Shown here in pieces: positions 27,296 through 35,830 of a stretch of DNA of 45,676 bases. Both the position numbers and the translations under genes were made by a program. This DNA is from Isotricha intestinalis. Lineage: Eukaryota > Ciliophora > Litostomatea > Vestibuliferida > Isotrichidae. The stretch is from assembly GCA_023807065.1 (NCBI GenBank), contig JAJJLU010000437.1:1-45676 (forward strand), written 5' to 3'. The notes below the pieces were generated by a model, which worked only from the letters and a program-made list of their open reading frames with translations, ran no database searches and was not told where the DNA came from. How positions within the stretch are numbered: the stretch's first letter is position 1; each line of letters starts with the position of its first letter.

Positions 27296-28211
27296 TCATA
27301 TATAATTATTTCTTTCCTCACTTAATTTCCTTTCAAAACTTCTTCTCCTTTCCTGACTATTACTTCTCCTTCTTCTTTCTCTATCTTTCATTTTTTGACT
27401 TTCCCATCTTCTATTCCATTGTTCGATAATTTTTCTTCTTTTAAAAGTATCAAAGCTATCTAAGCTACTTTCACTATCACTTCTTCTATGTCTTTTTCTT
27501 TTTCTTTCACTGCTTCTTCTTTTTTCATATTCAGGATGCTCAGCATACATTTGATCAAAGAGACTTTTTTGAAATTTTTTAGAAACATATTTTAAATGAA
27601 GGAAATTACAAAAACCTCCTCTTCCACAAGAACCTTCTTCATATTGTCTACATCTACATTCTTTAAAATTTGTAACTGGAGAATATTCACATTGAACTTG
27701 TTTATCATTATAATATTTACCATTAAGTGCTTTTAAAGCTTTTTCAGCCTCGCTTTCAGTTGCAAATTTAGCATAAACATTACCAATTAAATGATCACCT
27801 AAATTATCACATACATTCAATTCAAGTAATTCACCATGCTTCATTAATTCTACAAAAATATCCTCGTAGAAAGTCTCAAAATGTTTTACTGCTTCATGAA
27901 GTGCTTCGTTACTTACTTTGTTGCCTGATGCTATTGCTATTGCTGTAGGAGGATTCTGGTATAAGTTCTTAAATAAAAGGGTTTGAGATATTGTAGGTTT
28001 GTTGTGGATACGATTACATTTATCACCGTGACGACATGCTCCTATTTTAAAATAGAAATTGCAGTTCACTCTTTTTATTTTTTTTTATTTATTTTATTTT
28101 TTTAGTTTTTTTACCAATTTTTATATTATGGAGGATTGGTTATATATGTATAATTTTGAAAACTTACTTATCTTCTTCTGTTCCGTAGATACGACCTAAA
28201 CGACCTGCCAT
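27296..28211 (-). CDS. U2AF1: U2 snRNP auxiliary factor small subunit (U2AF35)
   Basis: Exon 1 (28211-28168) encodes MAGRLGRIYGTEED plus two bases, exon 2 (28070-27296) the rest; removing a 97-base GTAAGT...AAG intron gives 272 residues. The layout is the family's: CCCH zinc finger 1 (C18-x8-C27-x5-C33-x3-H37), a U2AF-homology RRM in which HFETFYEDIFVELMKHGE is the helix region, CCCH zinc finger 2 (C-x7-C-x5-C-x3-H in CRQYEEGSCGRGGFCNFLH) and a C-terminal Arg/Ser tail. It recognises the AG at 3' splice sites together with U2AF65, in the nucleus. Its presence fits an organism that still splices introns. The stop is TGA, the only one seen among the genes here. Without exon 1, no ATG precedes the first zinc finger, which supports the splice. 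Confidence 0.93.
28071..28167 (-). other. 97-base intron in the U2AF35 gene
   Basis: Minus-strand ends are GTAAGTTTTC at the 5' side and AATAAAAAG at the 3' side. Splicing joins GAT AA to A GTG AAC TGC, restoring the conserved DKVNC of U2AF35. The 3' half is strongly A-rich, without a polypyrimidine tract, and the acceptor is AAG. An ACTAA sequence about 40 bases before the acceptor could serve as branch site. Confidence 0.85.
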
Positions 28212-28302
28212 TTTTTTGGAAATTTATAATTTTTTTTTTTAAGATTTTTTTATTATTTTTTTTTGTGATTTTTTGGTGATTTATTGTTTTTATTTAATAA
28301 TA
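28212..28302. promoter_or_regulatory. 91-base bidirectional promoter gap
   Basis: Space between the U2AF35 start (minus) and the ATG at 28303 of the next gene (plus). T-rich on the plus strand; no motif recognised. Confidence 0.35.
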
Positions 28303-30222
28303 ATGGAAAAAACTGGGAAAAAAAAAATTGGAAGTGATTCTGAAAATTCTAATGATTATTTTTATGATAATATTGAACTTAAGAATATTGGATCCAATAA
28401 TAAAATGATATTATCAACTACTTTATCAACAGAAACGTCAAATCCTTTTAAAACAATAACAAATAATTTTTTTAAACATAAACCAAAAGTAAATGTAAAG
28501 TTGATTAAAAATTTTCACAAAGATTGTCTCAGAGAAAAATTTTTAAATAATAAAAAATATAAAAAAACAAATTCAGAAGAAAAAGCAAAATATAAATTAA
28601 TAAGTCCTTATTTAATTAAAAATCCAAAAAGTTCAAAAAGGAATATCCCAATAAGATTAAATTTAAATTATAATTCAAATAATACATCAATAAATAATTC
28701 ATTATCAAAAACAAAAATAAATTTAACTTATAATAAAATTTATATAAGAGATAATTCAATTAATAATATAAATAATAGAACTTTAACAAGAAGAGATACT
28801 TTTGAAAAATATGAGGAATTATTAGAAAATAAAAAACAAAATAATAATATTTATTCATATTTACCTAAAATAAGAGCTGAAAATTTAGGTGAATTTAAAG
28901 ATAAAATTAAATTAGAAATAAAAGGAAAATATCTTTTATCTTTTAGACAAGAATTAAATAATAATTATAAATTAGATTTACAAAGTAAAATTGAAAATTA
29001 TGATAAAAATATTGTAAGTGTGAAATATAATAAAAATTTATTTGATTCATATTGTGAAACTTATGATAATTATGAAAAAAAATTATTTTCTGATTTATTA
29101 ATTGAATTTGAAACCAATGAATTATTAAAAGTAAAAAAAGCTAATTTAAAAAGTGATATTCAAAGATTAAAATATCATACATTAAGAACAATTAATTTAT
29201 TAAATGAAAATTTTAAAATTAAATGTTATTTAATGAGTGTAAAAAACCAAACTAAACTAATAGAAAAATTTCCAAAAGAAGATTTAGAAGAATTAAAATA
29301 TGATCAAAAAATAATAACTTATTATATGTCTCAAATAAGTAAAAAGAAAAGAATTCAAGTAAGATATTCAAGAAAAATGTCTAATTTAATTCCTAAAAGA
29401 AATTTTAAAAGAAATGATACAATTTTTACTTTTTTAAATGATTCTAAAAATAATTTAGAAAGAAAAAGTATTTCTAAAAATAGTGAAAATCAATTAATTC
29501 ATGAAAATAAATTAATGTTTAAAGATAAAAATGATTTTCAACAACATTTTGATAATATTGTTTATAATATTATGTTTTCTCTTAATAATTATACTGAAAT
29601 TAGTCATAATTTAAATTATGAAAAAACAAAATTAGATAAACTTATTGAAGAAGAAAAAATATTTATTTCTAAAAAAAATAAAATTAATGAAAATATAGAA
29701 ATGTTAGAAAACCAATTTAATTTCAAAAAAATTCAAAATGAAGAAATTATAAATTATTATAATCAATTAAAGTCATCTCATAATGATAAAAAGAATACTT
29801 TAAGTAAATTACATAAAAAAATTTGTAATATTTTTAATAATATAGAGAAATATTTAAAAATTGATAGTAAAACAAAAAGTGAATTAGATGATTTTAAAAT
29901 GTTACAATTATTAGAAGTTTTCTTTTATAAATTAATTCAACAAAATATTAATGATAAAAAAAATTATTCAAATCTTTATGATAAATTACTTAAAAAATAT
30001 GAAGTGAAAAAGAAATTGGAAAAAAATAAAGGATTATTAAAAAATCAAAATGATTCTTTAATAAAAAGAATGAATAAAATATTTGAAAAATCACAAAAAT
30101 TAATTATTAAACCAAGAAAAAAGATAGGAGAAAATTTATATTTAATGTTTGAAAACTTAAAGAAAAAACCTAAAATAAATAAAACAGAGGAACATAGTGA
30201 TTTTGATTTAATAGAATATTAA
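28303..30222 (+). CDS. Coiled-coil protein, 639 residues
   Basis: I place the start at the ATG of MEKTGKKKIGSDSENS; reading further upstream has only TTG/GTG and a spurious hydrophobic stretch. The N-terminal about 200 residues are Asn/Ser/Lys-rich and probably disordered. From about 210 the protein is helical, with coiled-coil stretches (LKVKKANLKSDIQRLKYHTL; NYEKTKLDKLIEEEKIFISK; KLHKKICNIFNNIEKYLKI) and a basic C-terminus ending in DFDLIEY. No leader, membrane segment or catalytic motif. It could be a cytoskeletal or ciliary structural protein; I do not recognise it. Confidence 0.7.
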   Translation: MEKTGKKKIGSDSENSNDYFYDNIELKNIGSNNKMILSTTLSTETSNPFKTITNNFFKHKPKVNVKLIKNFHKDCLREKFLNNKKYKKTNSEEKAKYKLISPYLIKNPKSSKRNIPIRLNLNYNSNNTSINNSLSKTKINLTYNKIYIRDNSINNINNRTLTRRDTFEKYEELLENKKQNNNIYSYLPKIRAENLGEFKDKIKLEIKGKYLLSFRQELNNNYKLDLQSKIENYDKNIVSVKYNKNLFDSYCETYDNYEKKLFSDLLIEFETNELLKVKKANLKSDIQRLKYHTLRTINLLNENFKIKCYLMSVKNQTKLIEKFPKEDLEELKYDQKIITYYMSQISKKKRIQVRYSRKMSNLIPKRNFKRNDTIFTFLNDSKNNLERKSISKNSENQLIHENKLMFKDKNDFQQHFDNIVYNIMFSLNNYTEISHNLNYEKTKLDKLIEEEKIFISKKNKINENIEMLENQFNFKKIQNEEIINYYNQLKSSHNDKKNTLSKLHKKICNIFNNIEKYLKIDSKTKSELDDFKMLQLLEVFFYKLIQQNINDKKNYSNLYDKLLKKYEVKKKLEKNKGLLKNQNDSLIKRMNKIFEKSQKLIIKPRKKIGENLYLMFENLKKKPKINKTEEHSDFDLIEY

Positions 30223-30434
30223 AAATTATAAAATAAATATACTTGAAATATATTTAAATTGATTATCAATTCATGTATAATATTAATTATAGAGTGAATA
30301 AAAAATATATAAAAATTTATTTATTTAAATTAACTTTTATTATTTATATAAAGTTAAAAAAAATAAAAACAATTATTACTATAAATAATTGATTCCCATA
30401 ATTTAAAAATAAAAAAAAAACTTTTACAAAAAAA

Positions 30435-31091
30435 ATGGTATCACATTTAAATTTCATATCAACATATATAATATATGCAATAATAATAATTCCAAAAGTA
30501 TTACCATTAAAATACAATTTCGATGACTTTGATCCAAAAGCAAAATACACTCCAATGGAATATAATACATCTCTATATAATTCATCATCTCCTTGTGTAA
30601 CATTTGCAGATTTAATGGCATATCATTACACAGATCGTCCAGCAACAATGGATACACAAACAAATGTATTTCCAGAAAATTTTTGTTATTCTATATTAAC
30701 ATATAATATAACAAGAGAAGACTTTTCAAATATAATAGAAAAAAATTTAAATGCTTTTAAAAATTATAGGAAATTAATAGCATTCTATATTTTTTCAAAT
30801 TATTCATATAATAATATAATGGAAGATGGATGTGCTGGTTATTTAACTAATATTGCTTGTTATTATGAATTTCCAGCTTGCATTGATAATGGAGATAATA
30901 CTTTTAGTGTTCATCCTACTTGTTCTTCTGCTTGTACTAAATATAAGAGAAGATGTAAAAAATATACTTTTAAAAATTTCTGTGTAAGAAATATCTCTGC
31001 TAAATATTGTCCTGGAAAAGTAATGACTAATCAATTTATACAAGTTAATTTTATTTTTATTCTTTTTATATTTTTTGCTGTTTTACTTTAA
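30435..31091 (+). CDS. Frizzled-like cysteine-rich surface protein, probably GPI-anchored
   Basis: The 218-residue protein has an N-terminal hydrophobic leader (FISTYIIYAIIIIPKVLPL), several N-glycosylation sites (NTS, NSS, NIT, NYS, NIS) and a C-terminal hydrophobic tail (FIQVNFIFILFIFFAVLL) with no basic cytosolic part, the pattern of a GPI signal. The ectodomain carries Cys in a Frizzled-CRD-like order: C53 (SSPCVTF), FCYSIL, GCAGYLTNIACYYEFPAC, then HPTCSSACTKYKRRCKKY, FCVRN and YCPGK. The segment with IACYYEFPAC followed by CSSAC and RRC is the strongest resemblance. Frizzled-type CRDs bind lipids or lipidated ligands in animals and occur in various protists; the ligand here is unknown. 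It is upstream of the PKG-like kinase, same strand. Confidence 0.7.
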   Translation: MVSHLNFISTYIIYAIIIIPKVLPLKYNFDDFDPKAKYTPMEYNTSLYNSSSPCVTFADLMAYHYTDRPATMDTQTNVFPENFCYSILTYNITREDFSNIIEKNLNAFKNYRKLIAFYIFSNYSYNNIMEDGCAGYLTNIACYYEFPACIDNGDNTFSVHPTCSSACTKYKRRCKKYTFKNFCVRNISAKYCPGKVMTNQFIQVNFIFILFIFFAVLL

Positions 31092-31177
31092 GTAATTTTT
31101 TTATTATTTTATATTTTTTTTAATCATTTTTTTTTCTGTTATTTTTTTTTTTAATGAGTTTTTATTAAATAAAAGAA

Positions 31178-34100
31178 ATGGGAATTTGTCCTACTTCTGA
31201 AATTAGTGTAAATAATAAAGTAGATATTAATGTTCCAGGTAATAATGAAAAAGATTCTCTTAATAGAGATGTAAATTTAGATAATATAAATATAAAAAAA
31301 AATTGTGATCAACCTTCAGACAATTCAACTGAAATATTTAAAAAACTTAAAACTTATTCAAATAATATTAACCTAAATCATAAAAAAATATTAAATCCTA
31401 AAGCAAATGTAAAAAAAAGTAAATTAAAAGAAGATAAAAATGATAATAATATAATTAATAATAAAAATATAGAAAATAAAAATAAAGAGGATGAAAAAAG
31501 TATTATTGAAGAAGAAGAAGATGAAGAAGAAAAAAATAAAGAAAAGCAAATAATATCTAAAACTCAAATTGTTGAATCATTTAAAGTAAATATATTAGAA
31601 AATACTAAAAGTAAATTTATTTCAGAAGATAAAACTTTAATAAATATAATAAAATCTCATTTTTTATTTGATCATTTAAGTGAAGAAGAAATAAATAAAA
31701 TAACGAATTCAATATCAAAGAGAAAATTAAAAAAAGGAACAATAATATTTAATGAAGAAGAAGAAGCAAATAATTTATATATAATTAAAAAAGGTACAGT
31801 TAAAATATTTGATAAAAAAAAATATATAATAATATCAGAAGAATATTCTTCTTTTGGAGAAATAAGTTTAATTCCATATATAACTAAAAGAAAATATTCT
31901 GCAATCACAGAATCAAATGTTGAATTATATGAAATTAATAAAAATTCTTATTTTGATATCATTCAAAATAAAATTAATAAAGAATCGAATAAAGATATTA
32001 TATTTAATTATTTTTTAGAAAAAGAAACAATATTTTATGGAATTTCAAATGAAGAAAAAAAAAATTTTTTAAATTTAATAAGATATCAAGATATAAAAAA
32101 TGATAAAACAAAAATTCAATTAAAAGAAAATTTCTCTAACTCTTTTTTTCCTAATGAAAACACTAAAATGTTTTTTGTAGGAAAAGGAAGAATTCAAATA
32201 TCAATAAAACAAAATAATAATAATTATCTTTCATATTATATATCAGAAGGAAGTAATTTTGGTTTTTCTCAATTTCTTTTTGATAAAGAAAAGAAAAAAA
32301 AAATAACAAAAGAAGATTATTTTATTGGATATTCAAAAGATAATATAATATTATATTTAAATGAAAAAATATTTATTGAATGTTTTGGTATAAATTATAA
32401 AAATTATTTATTAAATTCTTGTGCTTTAAATTATGTAAAAAGTGATAATATTTTAAATACAATTAAAGTAAATTGTAATGTACCAGATGATGAAATATAT
32501 AAATTATTTAAAATAAAAAAATACATAGATAATACATTAATATTTCAAAAAGGAATTTCATCAAATAATAGTAAATCAATTATTATATTAGAAGGAAAAT
32601 TATCAGGTTTTAAATTAAAAGAACAAAAATCAATAAATAAATATTTATTTGAAGGAAATAATATTTTAACTTTTAAAGATTTTGAAGAAGATTTTGTAAC
32701 ATTAAAAGATACAATAATATATGAAACAACAATAGAACAAATTCAAAATTATACAAAAGAAAAAAAATTAAATTCATCCTACATAATAATATTATATAAC
32801 ATATTAAATAAATTTCAAATATTTAATAGAATAAAAATAGAAAAAGCATTTGATATAATAAAACATATTCATATAAAATATTATAAACAAAATCATATTA
32901 TTCAAAAAATTGGAAAAGCTTTTAAAAACATTTACTTAATAGAAAATGGAACAATTGCAGTTTATTCAAAATCAAATTCATTAATAAAAATAATTGATAC
33001 TGGGAATTTTATTGGTGGAATATCAATATTAGATGAACAAAGCAGTAAATATAATTATATAGTTTATTCAAAAGATATTATTTTATATCAAATTGATAAA
33101 AATTATTATTTAGAGTTATTAAAAGAACAATCAATTAATGATTATATTAAATATAAAATGTATCTTGAAAGTGATATTTCATTAAATGATTTATATTATT
33201 TATCTTATTTAGGAAGAGGAAAATTTGGAAATGTTTGTTTAGTTCATAATGAAATCTTTTTTTATGCTATTAAATCTATTTCAAAGTGTTTTGTAGAACA
33301 AAAATTTGAAATTAAATATCTTTTCTTTGAAAAAAATACTTTATCTTTAATGGATCATCCTTTTATATTAAAATTAATAAAAACATTAAAAAATGAAAAT
33401 TGGCTTTTTTTTCTAACTGAATACATCCCAGGAATAAATATGGGAGAATATTTAGATTCAAGAAAGAATAAGAGAAATTTATTCGAGACTAAATTTTATG
33501 CATCTTTACTTTTTATAACAATAAATTATATTCATAAAAAAAAAATAATTCATAGAGATATAAAACCAACAAATATAATGATAGATGAAAGAGGATATAT
33601 AAAATTAATAGATTTTGGAACAGCAAAGTTATTAAATGATAATGAAAAAACAAAAACTATAATTGGAAGTCCTAATTTTATTTCTCCTGAAGTTTTATTA
33701 GGAAAAGGATATTCTTTCTCTTGTGATTATTGGTCAATTGGAATTTGTATATATTATATTTATTATGGTGTTTTACCTTTTGGAAATAATTCACTTGAAA
33801 TTTTAGATACTTATAAAGAAATTATTGAAAAAGATATTTCTTTTTCTGATAATGATAATATTGAACTTAATTCTCTTTTAAATACTCTTTTAGATAAAAA
33901 TGAAAATAATAGATTGTCTCTTTATAAAATGATTAAAACACATTTTTTCTTTAAAGATATTGATTTTGATGCTTTGTTATCTTATAAAATTAAAGCTCCT
34001 TTTATTCCTTTAAAAGATCAAAGAAGTAATGATGATAATTTACAAAATATAAATTCTCCTTTTATTCATTTTATAGATAATCAAAAAAATGATTCTAAAA

Positions 34101-34189
34101 GTACAATAACTTTAAAATCAAATATATCTAAAAAAAATTTTTCTTTAAATCTAAATAATATTCCTAATAATTGGTTTGAAAGTTTTTAA
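31178..34189 (+). CDS. PKG-like protein kinase with four degenerate cNMP-binding domains
   Basis: The 1003-residue protein starts MGICPTSE: Gly2 with Thr6 fits N-myristoylation and Cys4 palmitoylation, so membrane attachment is likely. Four cyclic-nucleotide-binding-type beta-barrels follow (about 155-262, 275-405, 425-525, 535-650), the same number as apicomplexan and ciliate PKG. Only the first keeps the FGE of the phosphate cassette (SSFGEISL) and there the phosphate-binding Arg is replaced (KYSAIT); the second has FGF, the fourth IGG. The kinase domain (about 670-931) is complete: GRGKFGNV, K699, HRDIKPTN (D794), DFG (812-814), activation loop TKTIIGSPNFISPE. It should phosphorylate Ser/Thr; control by cGMP is doubtful from the pocket residues. 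Confidence 0.85.
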   Translation: MGICPTSEISVNNKVDINVPGNNEKDSLNRDVNLDNINIKKNCDQPSDNSTEIFKKLKTYSNNINLNHKKILNPKANVKKSKLKEDKNDNNIINNKNIENKNKEDEKSIIEEEEDEEEKNKEKQIISKTQIVESFKVNILENTKSKFISEDKTLINIIKSHFLFDHLSEEEINKITNSISKRKLKKGTIIFNEEEEANNLYIIKKGTVKIFDKKKYIIISEEYSSFGEISLIPYITKRKYSAITESNVELYEINKNSYFDIIQNKINKESNKDIIFNYFLEKETIFYGISNEEKKNFLNLIRYQDIKNDKTKIQLKENFSNSFFPNENTKMFFVGKGRIQISIKQNNNNYLSYYISEGSNFGFSQFLFDKEKKKKITKEDYFIGYSKDNIILYLNEKIFIECFGINYKNYLLNSCALNYVKSDNILNTIKVNCNVPDDEIYKLFKIKKYIDNTLIFQKGISSNNSKSIIILEGKLSGFKLKEQKSINKYLFEGNNILTFKDFEEDFVTLKDTIIYETTIEQIQNYTKEKKLNSSYIIILYNILNKFQIFNRIKIEKAFDIIKHIHIKYYKQNHIIQKIGKAFKNIYLIENGTIAVYSKSNSLIKIIDTGNFIGGISILDEQSSKYNYIVYSKDIILYQIDKNYYLELLKEQSINDYIKYKMYLESDISLNDLYYLSYLGRGKFGNVCLVHNEIFFYAIKSISKCFVEQKFEIKYLFFEKNTLSLMDHPFILKLIKTLKNENWLFFLTEYIPGINMGEYLDSRKNKRNLFETKFYASLLFITINYIHKKKIIHRDIKPTNIMIDERGYIKLIDFGTAKLLNDNEKTKTIIGSPNFISPEVLLGKGYSFSCDYWSIGICIYYIYYGVLPFGNNSLEILDTYKEIIEKDISFSDNDNIELNSLLNTLLDKNENNRLSLYKMIKTHFFFKDIDFDALLSYKIKAPFIPLKDQRSNDDNLQNINSPFIHFIDNQKNDSKSTITLKSNISKKNFSLNLNNIPNNWFESF

Positions 34190-34311
34190 TAAAATGTATA
34201 TTATTTTTCAATATATATATTAAATGAATTACATTGATTTAATATAAATATATAATATAATTATAAACCAATAAAAAAATTTGAAAATTAAAAAATAAAA
34301 AAAGAAATTAA

Positions 34312-35706
34312 ATGGAAGAGAAAAAAAATATAGAAGAATTATTAAAATCATATTTAACAGTAAATTCATTTGGAAATATAAGATCAATTTCAAATAAGCC
34401 ATTACCAAAAAAAGGAATTCAAACATCAAGAAATTTCCATCCAATAAATTCATTTTATAATAATAAAAATTTAACTGAACCAACATTACAATATAAACCA
34501 AGAAGAAATTATAAATTTTCTTCATCTGAAATTCCTTTAACTCAAATAGGTAAATCTAAAATAAATATAGGAAAAAGTTTTTTAACTGAAATGAATATCA
34601 AACAAAATCCAATTTTAAATAATAAAGAATTAAGTAATGATTTAGAATTTAAAACAAATTATATAATAAAATATGCTCAAAATGCAGATAATTTTTATAA
34701 ATTAGCTAAAAATAATATTGTAATAAGAGAAGAACAAAGAAGAAATTATGATGAAATATATATTAAATTAAGAAAAGCTTTAGAAAGTCAAACAAGATTA
34801 TTTTTTGATAATAAAAATTTTACTGGTGGTCCTCTTTCACCTAATTTACTTAAAGATTTAATTATTTTTTGTTATGATTTTAATAATAATATAAATAAAT
34901 TTTGTAATTTTTTAGTTCATGAATTAAAAAATGAAAAAGAACAAAATATGAAATTATTAAAAAAAAATTATGAACAAGATTTAAAATTACAATCAAAAAC
35001 AAAAGAATTAGATGAATTAAATGAATATTTAAATAGATATGAAGTATCAAATAAAATAGCATTAAAAAAAGCAAGAGAAGAAACTTTAGGAGAAATAGAA
35101 GGAAATTTTTATCAGAAAGAAAATGCTTATTTATTAACAATATATAAATTGGAACAAGAAGTAAAAGACTTAACAAAATTATTAGATAAAAATAAAGATT
35201 ATTTTAATAAATATAAAGAATGTGAAAAAATAATTGAAGAAAAAAATAATTTAAATGATGAAATGAGATTTGCTTTTACTAAAGAAATACATGAAAAAAA
35301 TATTCAATATGCAATTGAAAAAGATAAAGAAGAAGATTTACTTTTAAAAATAAAAGAATTAGAAGATTCTTTTAAACAATATAAAAAAGATGATGAAAAA
35401 ATTAAATTAAATGAAATTGAACTTCAATCTCAAATTAAAAGATTAAAAAGTAATTCTTATGAAAAAAATGAAAGAATTAGAATGATGAATGAAGAGTTAG
35501 AATTTTATATTTTTAATTATGAAAAAGAAAAAAAAAGTCATAGTTATACTTATTCGGCTTTACAAGCTTTAGAAAAAAAAGTTTTAAAAGAAAAGGAAGA
35601 AAAAGAAAAAGAGGAAAGAGAAAAAAAAATAGAAGATGAAAAAATAATAAAAGAAGAAGATGAAAAAAAAATAAAAGAAGAAGAAGAAAAAGAAAAAAAA
35701 GAATAA
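34312..35706 (+). CDS. Coiled-coil protein with charged Lys/Glu tail
   Basis: The 464-residue protein has an Asn/Ser-rich N-terminus (about 1-110), a globular-looking helical segment (NADNFYKLAKNNIVIREEQR; GGPLSPNLLKDLIIFCYDFN) and a long coiled coil from about 195 to the end, ending in nearly uninterrupted Lys/Glu (from about 425). The helical segment plus coiled coil is reminiscent of cilium-associated proteins such as TSNAXIP1, but this is a weak impression. No leader or membrane segment. The Lys/Glu tail is coded by AAA/GAA repeats prone to slippage. Confidence 0.65.
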   Translation: MEEKKNIEELLKSYLTVNSFGNIRSISNKPLPKKGIQTSRNFHPINSFYNNKNLTEPTLQYKPRRNYKFSSSEIPLTQIGKSKINIGKSFLTEMNIKQNPILNNKELSNDLEFKTNYIIKYAQNADNFYKLAKNNIVIREEQRRNYDEIYIKLRKALESQTRLFFDNKNFTGGPLSPNLLKDLIIFCYDFNNNINKFCNFLVHELKNEKEQNMKLLKKNYEQDLKLQSKTKELDELNEYLNRYEVSNKIALKKAREETLGEIEGNFYQKENAYLLTIYKLEQEVKDLTKLLDKNKDYFNKYKECEKIIEEKNNLNDEMRFAFTKEIHEKNIQYAIEKDKEEDLLLKIKELEDSFKQYKKDDEKIKLNEIELQSQIKRLKSNSYEKNERIRMMNEELEFYIFNYEKEKKSHSYTYSALQALEKKVLKEKEEKEKEEREKKIEDEKIIKEEDEKKIKEEEEKEKKE

Positions 35707-35830
35707 TATTTATTTATATTTTAAATTATAATTTTTAATGATATTATTATTTAATCATTTCTTTTTCATTTTTAAATAAAAATTCAAAAATAATTCTTTA
35801 TTAAATACTTAAATTAATAATAATTAAAAT

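Noticed and set aside
28273..28302. N-terminal hydrophobic extension of the coiled-coil gene
   Set aside because: It needs a TTG start; the first ATG at 28303 begins a hydrophilic protein like its rest.
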